64,000 nt of DNA, taken from Flammeovirga yaeyamensis (GTDB lineage: Bacteria > Bacteroidota > Bacteroidia > Cytophagales > Flammeovirgaceae). Below the pieces are notes generated by a model. The model did not search any database and was not told the origin of the DNA. It worked only from the letters and a program-made list of their open reading frames with translations. Of this stretch, positions 1 through 9,108 are shown in pieces. The translations under genes and the position numbers were made by a program. Numbering within the stretch: the first letter of the stretch is position 1; each line of letters begins with the position of its first letter. The stretch covers positions 1,163,501-1,227,500 of the forward strand of contig NZ_CP076132.1 of assembly GCF_018736045.1 (NCBI RefSeq), given 5' to 3'.

Positions 1-582
1 AATAACATTCTATCCTTGCCTGTCTTGAAAAAAGACAAGTATATAGGTATGGTTATGGAGCAAGACTTTTTTGACCTAGACCTAAGCCAAGGAGTAAAAT
101 CTGTAAAACTCCCATTATCAAACGAAGACGTTTCTGTTTTACCCTCAACACATTTATATGACTGCCTTAGAATTGTAGACGAATTCGATGTAGAAATAAT
201 TCCTGTTGTTGATAAAGAGGATAAATATCATGGAACCATTATCGTCAAGGATATGATGGATAAGGTGGCAAGACTACATGCGGATCAAATCGAAGGAAGT
301 ATTGTCGTGCTTAGAATAGAAGCTATACATTATTCTTTAGAAGATCTTAGTCGTTGGGTAGAAACAAATAATGTCAAAATATTAAGTTCTTTTGTAGAAG
401 TGGATAATAACGACTCTAAAATGGTGATCGTTACCCTAAAGTTAAATACAATGAAAGTGGATGCTGTATTGGCTACATTCGAACGTTTTAGTCTTAACGT
501 GATTTATTCTTCTGCTTCTGCCGAAGGAAAAGACGATTCTAAAGATCGATTGGACAATCTGATGCGCTACCTAGAACTCTAA
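1..582 (+). CDS. CBS-domain protein, 5' end missing
   Basis: The frame is open from base 1 with no stop, so the gene starts upstream; the first in-frame TTG at 16 is not a convincing start. The visible ~193 residues contain the end of one CBS motif and a second CBS motif (IIPVVDKEDKYHGTIIVKDM around residues 60-80), followed by a ~100-residue C-terminal part of ACT-like character (VVLRIEAIHYSLEDLSRWVE onward). CBS pairs usually bind adenosyl ligands and act as regulators; the target here is unknown. Its stop is 2 nt before the NAD kinase start, so the two are co-transcribed. Pairing of a CBS protein with NAD kinase is, from memory, common in Bacteroidota. Confidence 0.85.
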   Translation, partial: NNILSLPVLKKDKYIGMVMEQDFFDLDLSQGVKSVKLPLSNEDVSVLPSTHLYDCLRIVDEFDVEIIPVVDKEDKYHGTIIVKDMMDKVARLHADQIEGSIVVLRIEAIHYSLEDLSRWVETNNVKILSSFVEVDNNDSKMVIVTLKLNTMKVDAVLATFERFSLNVIYSSASAEGKDDSKDRLDNLMRYLEL

Positions 583-584
583 AA

Positions 585-1481
585 ATGAAATTAGCTTTAC
601 ACAGTCGCAAACTTGAAAAAGAGAGAAGTGGTTTTTTAATAAATGCCATCAAAGAAATTCTCAATAGAAAAGAATTTGAATTGATGATTTCTGATGGTCT
701 TGCACTTTATCTCGGAAATATAGATCCTGAAATTGGTAAGTCTCTACCTGTTTTTAACTCTACAGAACATCTTAGAGGGGTAGATTTTATGATTTCTATT
801 GGAGGAGACGGAACTCTTTTAGAAGCGCTTACTTATGTGCAGGAGTTAGAGATACCTATCGTTGGTGTAAATGCTGGTAGATTAGGATTCCTAGCTTCTA
901 TACAAAGAGAGAATTTTACGCATACACTAGAAGCATTGATCAATGGGTTCTTTTCTATAGAAGAACGTACAATGCTCACTTTGGTAAGTGATAGAGAAGA
1001 TTTATTTGGAGGAATTAAATTCGGATTAAACGAATTTACGATCCTTAAAAGAGATACTTCCTCTATGATTGTCGTTCATACTTATCTAAATGGAGAATAC
1101 CTCAATTCTTATTGGGCAGATGGTTTAATTGTTTCCACACCATCTGGATCTACTGGATATTCTTTGAGTGTTGGAGGACCTGTCGTTATTCCTGGCTCAG
1201 AGAACTTTATTATCTCTCCGGTATGTCCACATAACTTAAATGTAAGACCTTTAATCATTTCAGACAAAAGCGTTATTTCTTTTGAGATTGAAGGTAGAAG
1301 TAAAAACTTTTTAGTGTCTTTAGATTCAAGATCTGAAGCAGTGGATGCATCTATTGAATTGGCAGTGAAAAAATGTCCATTTAAAGCCAAATTGGTGAAC
1401 ATTGGTGGTGGAGAAAAATTCTTAGATACACTTAGAAAAAAATTACATTGGGGATTGGATCGCAGAAATCCCGACGAATAA
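585..1481 (+). CDS. nadK: NAD kinase
   Basis: ATP- (or polyphosphate-) dependent phosphorylation of NAD to NADP in the cytoplasm. The 298-aa length is normal. Family signatures are visible: the diphosphate-binding GGDGT in ISIGGDGTLLEAL (about residues 72-84), GRLGF, the NE motif in LNEFTILKRD, and the glycine-rich STPSGSTGYSLSVGGPVV. The ATG at 585 follows the CBS gene stop by 2 nt, implying one operon. A 97-aa reading frame on the opposite strand inside the gene is a shadow. Confidence 0.96.
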   Translation: MKLALHSRKLEKERSGFLINAIKEILNRKEFELMISDGLALYLGNIDPEIGKSLPVFNSTEHLRGVDFMISIGGDGTLLEALTYVQELEIPIVGVNAGRLGFLASIQRENFTHTLEALINGFFSIEERTMLTLVSDREDLFGGIKFGLNEFTILKRDTSSMIVVHTYLNGEYLNSYWADGLIVSTPSGSTGYSLSVGGPVVIPGSENFIISPVCPHNLNVRPLIISDKSVISFEIEGRSKNFLVSLDSRSEAVDASIELAVKKCPFKAKLVNIGGGEKFLDTLRKKLHWGLDRRNPDE

Positions 1482-1605
1482 ATTAGACTCTATACGAATA
1501 CTATAAGATAGAGGTAAACATATATTTAAACTCGACTATGGCCTATTTTAGATAATCATTTATCTGATATAGGTCTATAATTTAATTAACCATATATTTT
1601 CAAAA

Positions 1606-3738
1606 ATGAAAAACAATTTCCGTTCAATTATTGGAATAACTTCTTTATTCATCCTGCTTTTTGGGTGTGATAAAGCGTCTAACAACAAAGAAACAACATC
1701 GGATAATATGCTATTACAAGAGTGGGAAGGTCCTTATGGCGGAACCCCTGCGTTTGATAAAATGCAAGTGTCAGATTTAAAAGAAGCTATTGTTAAGGGC
1801 ATTGAAATTCATCTTAATGAAATTGATGAAATTTCGAATAATACTGCCCCAGCTACTTTTGAAAACACGATTTTAGCTATGGAAAAAGCAGGGTCTGACT
1901 TAGATAGAGTATTTACTTATTATGGGATTTGGAGATCGAATATGTCTTCTCCTGAACTTCGTCAGATCGCAAAGGAATTGGCACCTATCATTTCTGATTA
2001 TTCATCAAAAATTAATCAAAATGACAAGCTGTACCAAAGAATTAAAAAGGTGCATGCAGATAGTAAAACAACACCTCTAGAGCAAGAAGCACAAAGAATT
2101 ACAGATTTATATTACATTGGTTTTGTAATGAAGGGTGCTGATTTAAATGCTGAGAAGAAAAAGCGTTATGCAGAAATCGATAAAGAATTATCTACTTTAT
2201 ATTCTGATTTTTCTAATAACGTTTTAGCTGATGAAGAAAGTTATGTTGTCTACCTTACTGACAAACAGTTGAGCGGTTTACCAGAATCTTTTGTAAAGTC
2301 TGCAGCTAAACAAGCAGAAGAAAGAGGTAAGAAAGGTCAGTATGCTGTATTGAATACAAGATCTTTTATGGAACCTTTCCTAACTTATTCTGATGAAAGA
2401 GAGTTAAGAAAGCAGGTTTGGACAAATTACATCAAGCGTGGAGATAACCGTGATGAGCACGATAACAATAAAATTATTGCTCAAATTCTTAAGTTAAGAG
2501 ATGAAAGAGTGAAATTGATGGGTTATGCTAACTATGCGACTTGGCGTTTACAAGATCGTATGGCTAAGAATCCAGCAAATGCTATGGATTTGATGGAGAA
2601 GGTATGGGCTGCTTCAGTAAAGACAGTGCATAAAGAAGTAAAAGATATGCAATCTGTTGCTAACAAGAGAGGTGATAAAATAACTATTGAGCCTTGGGAC
2701 TACAGATATTATGCAGAGAAAGTACGTAAAGCGAAATACGATCTAGATTCTGATGAGGTAAAACAATACCTTCAATTAGAAAAGTTAAGAGAAGGAATGT
2801 TTATGGTAGCAGGTGAACTTTTCGGTTTTGAATTCAAAGCATTACCAAAAGGTAAAGTTCCTGTATTCCATGAAGACGTTCGTGTTTGGGAAGTATTAAA
2901 CAAAGAAAACGGAGAACTAATCGGTTTGTGGTATTTAGATCCATATGCAAGAAAAGGTAAACGTTCTGGTGCTTGGGCAACTACATACAGAAGCTTTACA
3001 TCTTTCGAAGGAAAGAAAATCGTGCTAGCATCAAACAATTCTAACTTTATTAAGCCTGCTCCAGGAGAAGTATCGTTAGTATCTTGGTCAGATGCTGAAA
3101 CGTTCTTCCATGAATTTGGGCACGCACTTCACTTCTTATCAGCCAATGTAAAATATCCAAAGTCGAATAGCGGCGTAAGAGATTATACAGAATTTCAATC
3201 TCAGTTATTGGAAAGATGGTTGCCAACTGATAAAGTAATCAATGGCTTCTTAACTCATGTGAAGACAGGTGAGCCAATGCCACAAGCATTAGTGAAGAAA
3301 ATTAAAGCTGCAGCGACGTTTAATCAAGGATTCTCTACAACAGAATACTTAGCGTCAGCTTTGATGGATATGAAATATCACACTACTGATGTTTCGAATA
3401 TTGATCCGATCACATTTGAGAAAGAGACATTAGACAAATTAGGTTTACCAAAAGAAATCGTAATGCGTCATAGATCAACTCAATTTGGTCACGTATTCTC
3501 AGGCGAAGGCTATGCTGCCGCTTACTATGGTTACCTATGGGCTGATGTATTAACTTCTGATGCTGCAGAGTTATTTGAAGAATCGCCAAAAGGATATTAT
3601 GATAAAGAAATTGCAGAGAAATTAGTGAAATATCTATTTGCTCCTAGAAACGCCATAGATCCAGCAGAAGCTTATAGAATGTTTAGAGGTCGTGATGCAG
3701 ATTATAAAGCATTAATGAGAGATAGAGGGTTTATGTAG
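1606..3738 (+). CDS. M3-family zinc metallopeptidase (Dcp-like), lipoprotein
   Basis: Peptidyl-dipeptidase/oligopeptidase-type enzyme of 710 aa, a typical length. It has a lipoprotein signal peptide with lipobox LLFG then Cys21, so it is probably anchored in the envelope. The catalytic zinc motif HEFGHALH starts at about residue 502, with a downstream Glu (TEFQSQLLE) as likely third ligand. The C-terminal FSGEGYAAAYYGYLWADV region is typical of Dcp/OpdA-like M3 enzymes. It has its own transcription unit: 124 nt separate it from nadK, and a very strong hairpin follows. Dcp-type specificity is from family resemblance; the exact substrate is not shown. Confidence 0.93.
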   Translation: MKNNFRSIIGITSLFILLFGCDKASNNKETTSDNMLLQEWEGPYGGTPAFDKMQVSDLKEAIVKGIEIHLNEIDEISNNTAPATFENTILAMEKAGSDLDRVFTYYGIWRSNMSSPELRQIAKELAPIISDYSSKINQNDKLYQRIKKVHADSKTTPLEQEAQRITDLYYIGFVMKGADLNAEKKKRYAEIDKELSTLYSDFSNNVLADEESYVVYLTDKQLSGLPESFVKSAAKQAEERGKKGQYAVLNTRSFMEPFLTYSDERELRKQVWTNYIKRGDNRDEHDNNKIIAQILKLRDERVKLMGYANYATWRLQDRMAKNPANAMDLMEKVWAASVKTVHKEVKDMQSVANKRGDKITIEPWDYRYYAEKVRKAKYDLDSDEVKQYLQLEKLREGMFMVAGELFGFEFKALPKGKVPVFHEDVRVWEVLNKENGELIGLWYLDPYARKGKRSGAWATTYRSFTSFEGKKIVLASNNSNFIKPAPGEVSLVSWSDAETFFHEFGHALHFLSANVKYPKSNSGVRDYTEFQSQLLERWLPTDKVINGFLTHVKTGEPMPQALVKKIKAAATFNQGFSTTEYLASALMDMKYHTTDVSNIDPITFEKETLDKLGLPKEIVMRHRSTQFGHVFSGEGYAAAYYGYLWADVLTSDAAELFEESPKGYYDKEIAEKLVKYLFAPRNAIDPAEAYRMFRGRDADYKALMRDRGFM

Positions 3739-3750
3739 GCAGAATTTCTT

Positions 3751-3801
3751 GTAAACAAAGAGCTCCTGAAATTTACATAATTTCAGGAGCTCTTTGTTTA
3801 C
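3751..3801 (+). terminator. Perfect 23-bp hairpin after M3 peptidase
   Basis: Arms 3751-3773 and 3779-3801 are exact reverse complements, with loop TACAT. The right arm ends in CTCTTTGTTTAC rather than a clean U-tract, so it is a strong stem but not a textbook intrinsic terminator. It begins 12 nt after the stop codon and lies between the convergent peptidase and recQ genes. Confidence 0.7.
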
Positions 3802-3928
3802 AACTAATAAGTGATAACTAATAATTATTAAAATGACATTACAAATAAGACTGAACCAACGCTTTATATTGAAGTTTAAATCAGTTATTTCTTACCTTTT
3901 ACCTATTAGTTATTCCTTATTACCTAAT
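3802..3928. repeat. Degenerate stuttered inverted repeat between convergent genes
   Basis: The left block 3802-3832 is built from AACTAATAA and GTGATAACTAATAA units. The right block 3882-3928 is the pyrimidine-rich counterpart (TTACC, TATTAGTTATT, CTTATTACC). They read as imperfect inverted arms around a ~50-nt core. The style resembles the AAATTAAAAGTG arms of the elements at 59341 and 61190, but the sequence is not the same. No coding potential is seen here. Confidence 0.45.
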
Positions 3929-3936
3929 CCTTCATC

Positions 3937-6111
3937 CTAATTCGCCACCTCAGACAAGAACTTCACTCTCACCAAACGAATCTCATCCTCACCAATTTCT
4001 TCATCAAGTTCATCAAACGCATCGTCTAAAGAATCGGAGTCAGCATTCATGAAATAATCATAGATTTCGTCAATACGGTCTTCGTCCATGATAGTTTCAA
4101 TGTAATAATCAAGATTAAGTTTGGTGCCGGAGTCACAGATATTTTCGATTTCATCCAAAACATCATCAAAAGATATTTTGAGTGTCTCGGCAATATCTTC
4201 AATATCTTGTTTTCTATCAATATGTTGAATGATAGTGATTTTTGACTTCGATTTATTGACGGTTGATTTCACTACTACATCTTTAGCTGTAGTGATTTCA
4301 TTTTGTTCAACATAATCAGCAATGATATCGACAAATGGTTTCCCGAACTTTTTGGCTTTACCTGCACCAACGCCATTAATTTGCATTAATTCTTCGGTAT
4401 TGGTAGGGTAGGTTGTGGCCATTTCTTCTAGAGAAGGTTCTTGGAAGATCGCATATGGTGGAATACCTTTTTGATGGGCAAGTTTCTTTCTTTTTGCTTT
4501 TAGAATATCAAAAAGCTCTTTATCAAAAGCATTGGTGACAACAGTTTCTTCGTTGAGTGCTTCTAATTCACTTGGCCATTGGTAATCTTGTGTGAATTCG
4601 ATATCAAAAGGTGTTTTTTGGAATTCTTTTCCCTTTTCTGTCACTTTGATGATCGTGACGTTATCCACATCTTTAGTCAAGAATCCATGAATCATGGATT
4701 GTCTGATAATGGACTCCCAATATTGATTGTCTTCATCCTTACCTTTACCATAACAGTTTAACTCATTATGGTGATAGCTATCTACATAGTCGGAAGGAGT
4801 AGCCGTAATCACATCGCAAATGTGATTGATGCCAAATCTCTCTTCTGTTTCAAATGTAGCTTCTAAAGCAAGTAGAATTTTATCTTTCGCATTAAAACGT
4901 GTGTGCTTTGTTTTACAGTTGTCGCAATGTCCACAATTGTGATCTACTTTTTCTCCAAAGTAATGGAGTAGTTGTCGAGTTCTACAAACAGAAGAATTCG
5001 CATAATAGCTTATTTCCTGTAGTAGTATGTGTACATTTTCTCTTTCTGTTACTGATTTGTCCTTGTGGAATTTTTCTAGTTTTGCAACATCCTCAGGACT
5101 GTAAAGCATCATACAGTAAGATTCAAGACCATCACGTCCAGCACGGCCAGTTTCTTGATAATAACCCTCTAATGATTTTGGTGCATCATAGTGCACAACA
5201 AAACGCACATCAGGCTTATCGATACCCATACCAAAAGCAATAGTGGCTACAATAACATCACAATCCTCATTAAGGAAGGCATCTTGATTGGCCATACGAG
5301 TGCCCGATTCCATTCCAGCATGATAAGGTTGTGCATTGATACCATTGATACGTAAAAACTCGGCTACTTCCTCTACTTTTTTACGGCTAAGGCAGTATAC
5401 AATACCCGATTTATTTTGATGCTGACGAATAAATTTAATCAGCTGTACTTTTGGATCTTTTTTAGGATGAACTTCATAATACAGATTATCTCTATGGAAA
5501 GAAGACAAGAATATATTCGCATCTTCCATCTTTAAGTTTTTCTGTATATCAGCTCTTACTTTAGGAGTCGCTGTTGCTGTTAAGGCAATAATTGGTAGAT
5601 CTCCAATAGCTTCTATAATCTGCTTAATTCTCCTATATTCAGGACGGAAATCGTGTCCCCATTCAGAAATACAGTGGGCCTCATCAATAGCGATAAAGGA
5701 TATATTCGATTTCTGAAGTAATTCGATGTTTGCTTCTTTAGTTAATGATTCTGGTGCCACATAAAGTAGCTTGGTTTTACCTTCAAGAGTTTCCTTTTTT
5801 ACTTTATTCGCTTCACTTTTAGAAAGCGTAGAATTTAGAAAACTAGCATTCACCCCAAGGGCCTGTAATTGGTCGACTTGGTTTTTCATCAATGCAATTA
5901 AAGGAGAAATTACAATAGCTGTTCCTTCCTGCATTAAGGCGGGAAGCTGATAGCATAGAGATTTTCCCGCTCCTGTTGGCATGATGACAAACGTATTTTT
6001 TCTTTCAAGAATATGAGTAATAATCACTTCTTGGTTGCCCCTAAACTGATTATATCCAAATACCTCTTTTAGTTTGTCTTTTAATGCAAATTGTACCTTA
6101 GTACTTGTCAT
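3937..6111 (-). CDS. recQ: ATP-dependent DNA helicase RecQ
   Basis: A 3'-5' superfamily 2 helicase for recombination and fork repair. The 724-aa order is: helicase core with Walker A PTGAGKS (residues 45-51) and DEAH (143-146), followed by CISEWGHDFRPEYR; motif VI QETGRAGRDG; RecQ zinc region ending CGHCDNC; winged-helix RQC region; HRDC domain (LAHQKGIPPYAIF... INGVGAGKAKKFG); and a ~110-residue acidic C-terminal extension with an HTH-like segment. Longer RecQs of this kind are usual in Bacteroidota, whereas E. coli RecQ is ~610 aa. The gene stands alone, with a candidate promoter about 160 nt upstream. Confidence 0.96.
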   Translation of the reverse strand: MTSTKVQFALKDKLKEVFGYNQFRGNQEVIITHILERKNTFVIMPTGAGKSLCYQLPALMQEGTAIVISPLIALMKNQVDQLQALGVNASFLNSTLSKSEANKVKKETLEGKTKLLYVAPESLTKEANIELLQKSNISFIAIDEAHCISEWGHDFRPEYRRIKQIIEAIGDLPIIALTATATPKVRADIQKNLKMEDANIFLSSFHRDNLYYEVHPKKDPKVQLIKFIRQHQNKSGIVYCLSRKKVEEVAEFLRINGINAQPYHAGMESGTRMANQDAFLNEDCDVIVATIAFGMGIDKPDVRFVVHYDAPKSLEGYYQETGRAGRDGLESYCMMLYSPEDVAKLEKFHKDKSVTERENVHILLQEISYYANSSVCRTRQLLHYFGEKVDHNCGHCDNCKTKHTRFNAKDKILLALEATFETEERFGINHICDVITATPSDYVDSYHHNELNCYGKGKDEDNQYWESIIRQSMIHGFLTKDVDNVTIIKVTEKGKEFQKTPFDIEFTQDYQWPSELEALNEETVVTNAFDKELFDILKAKRKKLAHQKGIPPYAIFQEPSLEEMATTYPTNTEELMQINGVGAGKAKKFGKPFVDIIADYVEQNEITTAKDVVVKSTVNKSKSKITIIQHIDRKQDIEDIAETLKISFDDVLDEIENICDSGTKLNLDYYIETIMDEDRIDEIYDYFMNADSDSLDDAFDELDEEIGEDEIRLVRVKFLSEVAN

Positions 6112-6267
6112 ATAACAATTATATAAATAGTTATCTGATCAAAAGTTGATTTGATAACAGTTTTTTTATCGTGTTTAAGTTGGAAGAGAGGTGAATAATT
6201 CATCTTCTTTCTTACCGTTTATGAATATACTAAATCACGGTTAGTTTTCATAACAGAATTTAAAATG

Positions 6268-6302
6268 CAAAGTTAATAACTGCATCTTAAAATGTTAACA
6301 AA
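6268..6302 (-). promoter_or_regulatory. Candidate recQ promoter
   Basis: Read on the minus strand, TAACTTTG (6268-6275) matches the Bacteroidota -7 consensus TAnnTTTG, with TTTG (6299-6302) 23 nt upstream as a possible -33 element. It would give a 5' leader of about 150 nt for recQ. Confidence 0.4.
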
Positions 6303-6321
6303 TTGAAATTTAATGATATAA

Positions 6322-6356
6322 AAAAGGTCTAAAAAAGAAGTTTTTTTAGACCTTTT
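6322..6356 (-). terminator. Terminator of the miaA-linked signalling operon
   Basis: A 15-bp perfect stem, AAAAGGTCTAAAAAA (6322-6336) and its complement (6342-6356), with a 5-nt loop, lies 20 nt beyond the stop of the REC-CRP gene. Read on the minus strand it ends in a U-rich tract. Confidence 0.8.
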
Positions 6357-6375
6357 AAATAATTGAGGCTTAAAA

Positions 6376-7428
6376 TTAGTTACTCAAACGCTCTAATTTT
6401 GCTAAGTCAATTATAGTAATATTCTTATCCTTGATTTCAATTAAACGCTCATCTTTAAAGTCAGAAAGCGTACGGATAAGTGTTTCTTTAGCTGTACCAA
6501 CGATTTTAGCCAAATCATCTCTAGTGATCGACATTCTTTCGTTTGGTCCTTGCTGATATCTCTTATCTAATTGAAGTAATACCTCTGCCACACGTTGTCT
6601 TACAGAACCATAAGCAAGTTTCAATAACTTCTCTTCTTGCTCGATTACCTCTTTTGTTAATAACTTGATGAAAGAGTGAGAAACGTCTCTATTATTATGA
6701 ATCAATGAGAAGAAATCTTCTTTAGGAATCATAGTAATTTCACATTCTTCCAATACCATTGCCGATTCAGGGTAAGGTACGTCTTTCAATAAGGCTACAT
6801 AGCCTAAGAAATCGCCAGCACCATGAATACCAGTGATGTATTCTTTACCGTCCTCGTTAGTTTTATATGTTTTTACTTTTCCGCTGACAACTTGAAGTAA
6901 AGCATTTGGATGATCACCTTCGTAGAAAAGAACACTTTTCTTTTTGTAAGCACGAGATTTTCTATTTTCTGACAACTTTTCCAAGTTATTCATTCCTCTT
7001 GCATCACTAATGAATGTATCAAACCCATCGGCAGATTGCTCGTAGCGTTTTTTTACAGTATCACTTTTTTTCAAGCGACTTTCAATAGCGTCTAGAAGTT
7101 CAACATCATCAAATGGTTTAGAAATGTAATCATCGGCACCGTGACTCATTCCTTTTCTGAAGTCTGATTTTTCTGCCTTTGCAGTTAAGAAAATAAACGG
7201 AATACTAGCAGTATTAGGGTCTTTACTTAAAGCAAACAAAACACCGTAACCGTCAAGTTCAGGCATCATGATATCACAAATGATTAAGTCAGGATTGTTT
7301 GCTCTAGCCTTTTCTACACCAAGCTTCCCGTTTTCAGCTGTAATAACTTCGTAATTTGATAATTCTAAGATTTCTGAGGTATTCTCTCTCATCTCAGGAT
7401 TGTCTTCGATCAGAAGTATCTTTTTCAT
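6376..7428 (-). CDS. Response regulator with CRP/FNR-type output (REC-cNMP-HTH fusion)
   Basis: A 350-aa protein. Residues 1-120 form a receiver domain with acidic pair E8/D9, phospho-acceptor D52 (IICDIMMPELDG), T82 and K104. After a linker, residues ~145-260 form a cyclic-nucleotide-binding-like barrel (VLFYEGDHPNALLQVVSGKVKTY as two shorter segments). Residues ~280-345 form a CRP-type helix-turn-helix (TRDDLAKIVGTAKETLIRTL). It should be a DNA-binding regulator driven by phosphorylation rather than, or as well as, a small ligand. It is the last gene of the miaA operon, 9 nt after the hybrid kinase. The barrel lacks an obvious RxS cAMP-phosphate motif, so cAMP binding is doubtful. Confidence 0.9.
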   Translation of the reverse strand: MKKILLIEDNPEMRENTSEILELSNYEVITAENGKLGVEKARANNPDLIICDIMMPELDGYGVLFALSKDPNTASIPFIFLTAKAEKSDFRKGMSHGADDYISKPFDDVELLDAIESRLKKSDTVKKRYEQSADGFDTFISDARGMNNLEKLSENRKSRAYKKKSVLFYEGDHPNALLQVVSGKVKTYKTNEDGKEYITGIHGAGDFLGYVALLKDVPYPESAMVLEECEITMIPKEDFFSLIHNNRDVSHSFIKLLTKEVIEQEEKLLKLAYGSVRQRVAEVLLQLDKRYQQGPNERMSITRDDLAKIVGTAKETLIRTLSDFKDERLIEIKDKNITIIDLAKLERLSN

Positions 7429-7437
7429 ATTTATAAA

Positions 7438-9093
7438 CTAATTTTTCGGTATTGTTACAGTAAATGTTGTGCCCTGTTCCTCTTTCGAAACAAAGTCAAT
7501 CGCACCTTTTAACATCTCAAGGTACTTACTAACAATGTTTAGTCCTAGTCCAGTACCCTGTATATTTATAGCATTCTCAGCACGGAAGAATCGGTCGAAT
7601 AGGTGAACTTGTTCCTTTTCAGGAATACCCATTCCTTCATCTCTTATGCTAATAGAAAATGTTTCTTCGTTTACTTCAGAATCTACCCAAATACGATCAC
7701 CAATCCTCGAATATTTTATAGCATTTGATAGTAAATTGATGATGATGTTTTTTAAAATCTGAGGATCAGATTTAATCTTTTCCTCTCCATTATGAGAAAT
7801 GATAATTTTTTGTCCCTGCTTCTTTACAGGAATCATTTCATCACAGATATTTTCTATAAAATCGTAAATCTGAATAGTGGAAATATGCACTTTTGCCTTT
7901 CCTTCCTCCAATTTACTAATAGAAAGGAAATCATTCAAAATTTGTGTAAGATTGTTAACGGAAGATTTGATTCTTTTAATATGTTTTTCCCTTTTTTCGG
8001 CTTGTTCTAGAGATGTGTATCTAGAAATCAAAGAAACAGAGGATAATATCGTGCTAAGAGGCGTTCTAAATTCATGAGAAGCCATAGAAACAAATCGACT
8101 TTTTAACTCGTTTAGTTGTCTTTCTTTTTTGAGTGATTTTAGGATTTCTTTTTCTGCTTTTCTTTGCTGGGTAATGTTCAACATTACCACTAAAAGTTGT
8201 TTGGTTTGCTGTCGACTATTCTTAATAGGGACAATAATCACAGAGTACTTGATGTCCTTGTAATCAAACTCAAATATTATTTCCTCGCCAGAATCAATGA
8301 CCTGTTTTGTGAGCTCAAATTTTTGAGTATAAACATCAGCCATTGCAGGGTCATTTCTTGATAAAAATTCAAAGAAACGAGCTCCAATTATTTTTTTAGA
8401 GTCAAGTTCAAGGTCTTTAAAACCTTTACCGTCTGCAAATATATAATGTAAATTTTCGTCGAGTACAGCAACAATACCATAAGGGAAGTTGTGGGCAATT
8501 ACTTTATAGATCGCCTGACTCCTTACGAGTTCCTCTTCCGCTTTTTTTCTCTCATTTATTTGGAGTTCAAGATCCTCGTTAGAACGTTGTAAAGTTTTAA
8601 TAGCTTTATCCAGCTGTCTTGTTCTGTCTTGAACACGTTGTTCTAATTGTTCGTTTAGTTCTTTAATATGGTTGATGTTCGAACTATGTAGAATACTATG
8701 TCTTATCGCTCTTTCAAGTTGTTGATAAGTCATTTTTCCTTTTACCAAATAATCAGATGCACCGGCAGTCATCGCTTGTTCATCGACTTTTACATCACCT
8801 TGTCCTGTAAGTAGAATAAAAGGTAGATGTCTTCCGGTTCTATCAAGTGATTCGATAATTAAATCAAGACCACTTTTAGCTCCAAGAAGGTAATCGACTA
8901 TATAAACATCATAATCACCACTCATCACTTTTTCAAGTGCCTTGTCATAATTAGGCTCCCATTCTAATGAATAATTACGAAAGGGTATTTCTTCTAAAAT
9001 ATCTTCGGTAATGATGTAGTCGTCTTCATCATCATCGATTAAAAGTACTTTTATGGTAGCACTTGGTTGTTCTAATATATTAGAGAAGGGCAT
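7438..9093 (-). CDS. Hybrid sensor kinase: N-terminal REC, PAS, HisKA, HATPase
   Basis: A 551-aa cytoplasmic protein with no membrane segment. The receiver (residues 14-130) has D67 in YIVDYLLGAKSG. A coiled coil (~140-190) leads to a PAS domain (~195-310), then HisKA with phospho-accepting H340 (SMASHEFRTPLS), and HATPase_c with N box (N457), G1 DEGMGI (485-490) and G2 GTGLGL (513-518). An N-terminal receiver on a kinase suggests it receives phosphate from an upstream kinase, perhaps the PAS kinase two genes earlier, and passes it to the REC-CRP regulator. That order is inference. Confidence 0.93.
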   Translation of the reverse strand: MPFSNILEQPSATIKVLLIDDDEDDYIITEDILEEIPFRNYSLEWEPNYDKALEKVMSGDYDVYIVDYLLGAKSGLDLIIESLDRTGRHLPFILLTGQGDVKVDEQAMTAGASDYLVKGKMTYQQLERAIRHSILHSSNINHIKELNEQLEQRVQDRTRQLDKAIKTLQRSNEDLELQINERKKAEEELVRSQAIYKVIAHNFPYGIVAVLDENLHYIFADGKGFKDLELDSKKIIGARFFEFLSRNDPAMADVYTQKFELTKQVIDSGEEIIFEFDYKDIKYSVIIVPIKNSRQQTKQLLVVMLNITQQRKAEKEILKSLKKERQLNELKSRFVSMASHEFRTPLSTILSSVSLISRYTSLEQAEKREKHIKRIKSSVNNLTQILNDFLSISKLEEGKAKVHISTIQIYDFIENICDEMIPVKKQGQKIIISHNGEEKIKSDPQILKNIIINLLSNAIKYSRIGDRIWVDSEVNEETFSISIRDEGMGIPEKEQVHLFDRFFRAENAINIQGTGLGLNIVSKYLEMLKGAIDFVSKEEQGTTFTVTIPKN

Positions 9094-9108
9094 TTAATAA
9101 ATGGTTTT

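Noticed and set aside
1542-1573. Hairpin between nadK and M3 peptidase (CCTAT, GATAA arms)
   Set aside because: Two 5-bp stems with internal loops and no U-tract; too weak to call a terminator.
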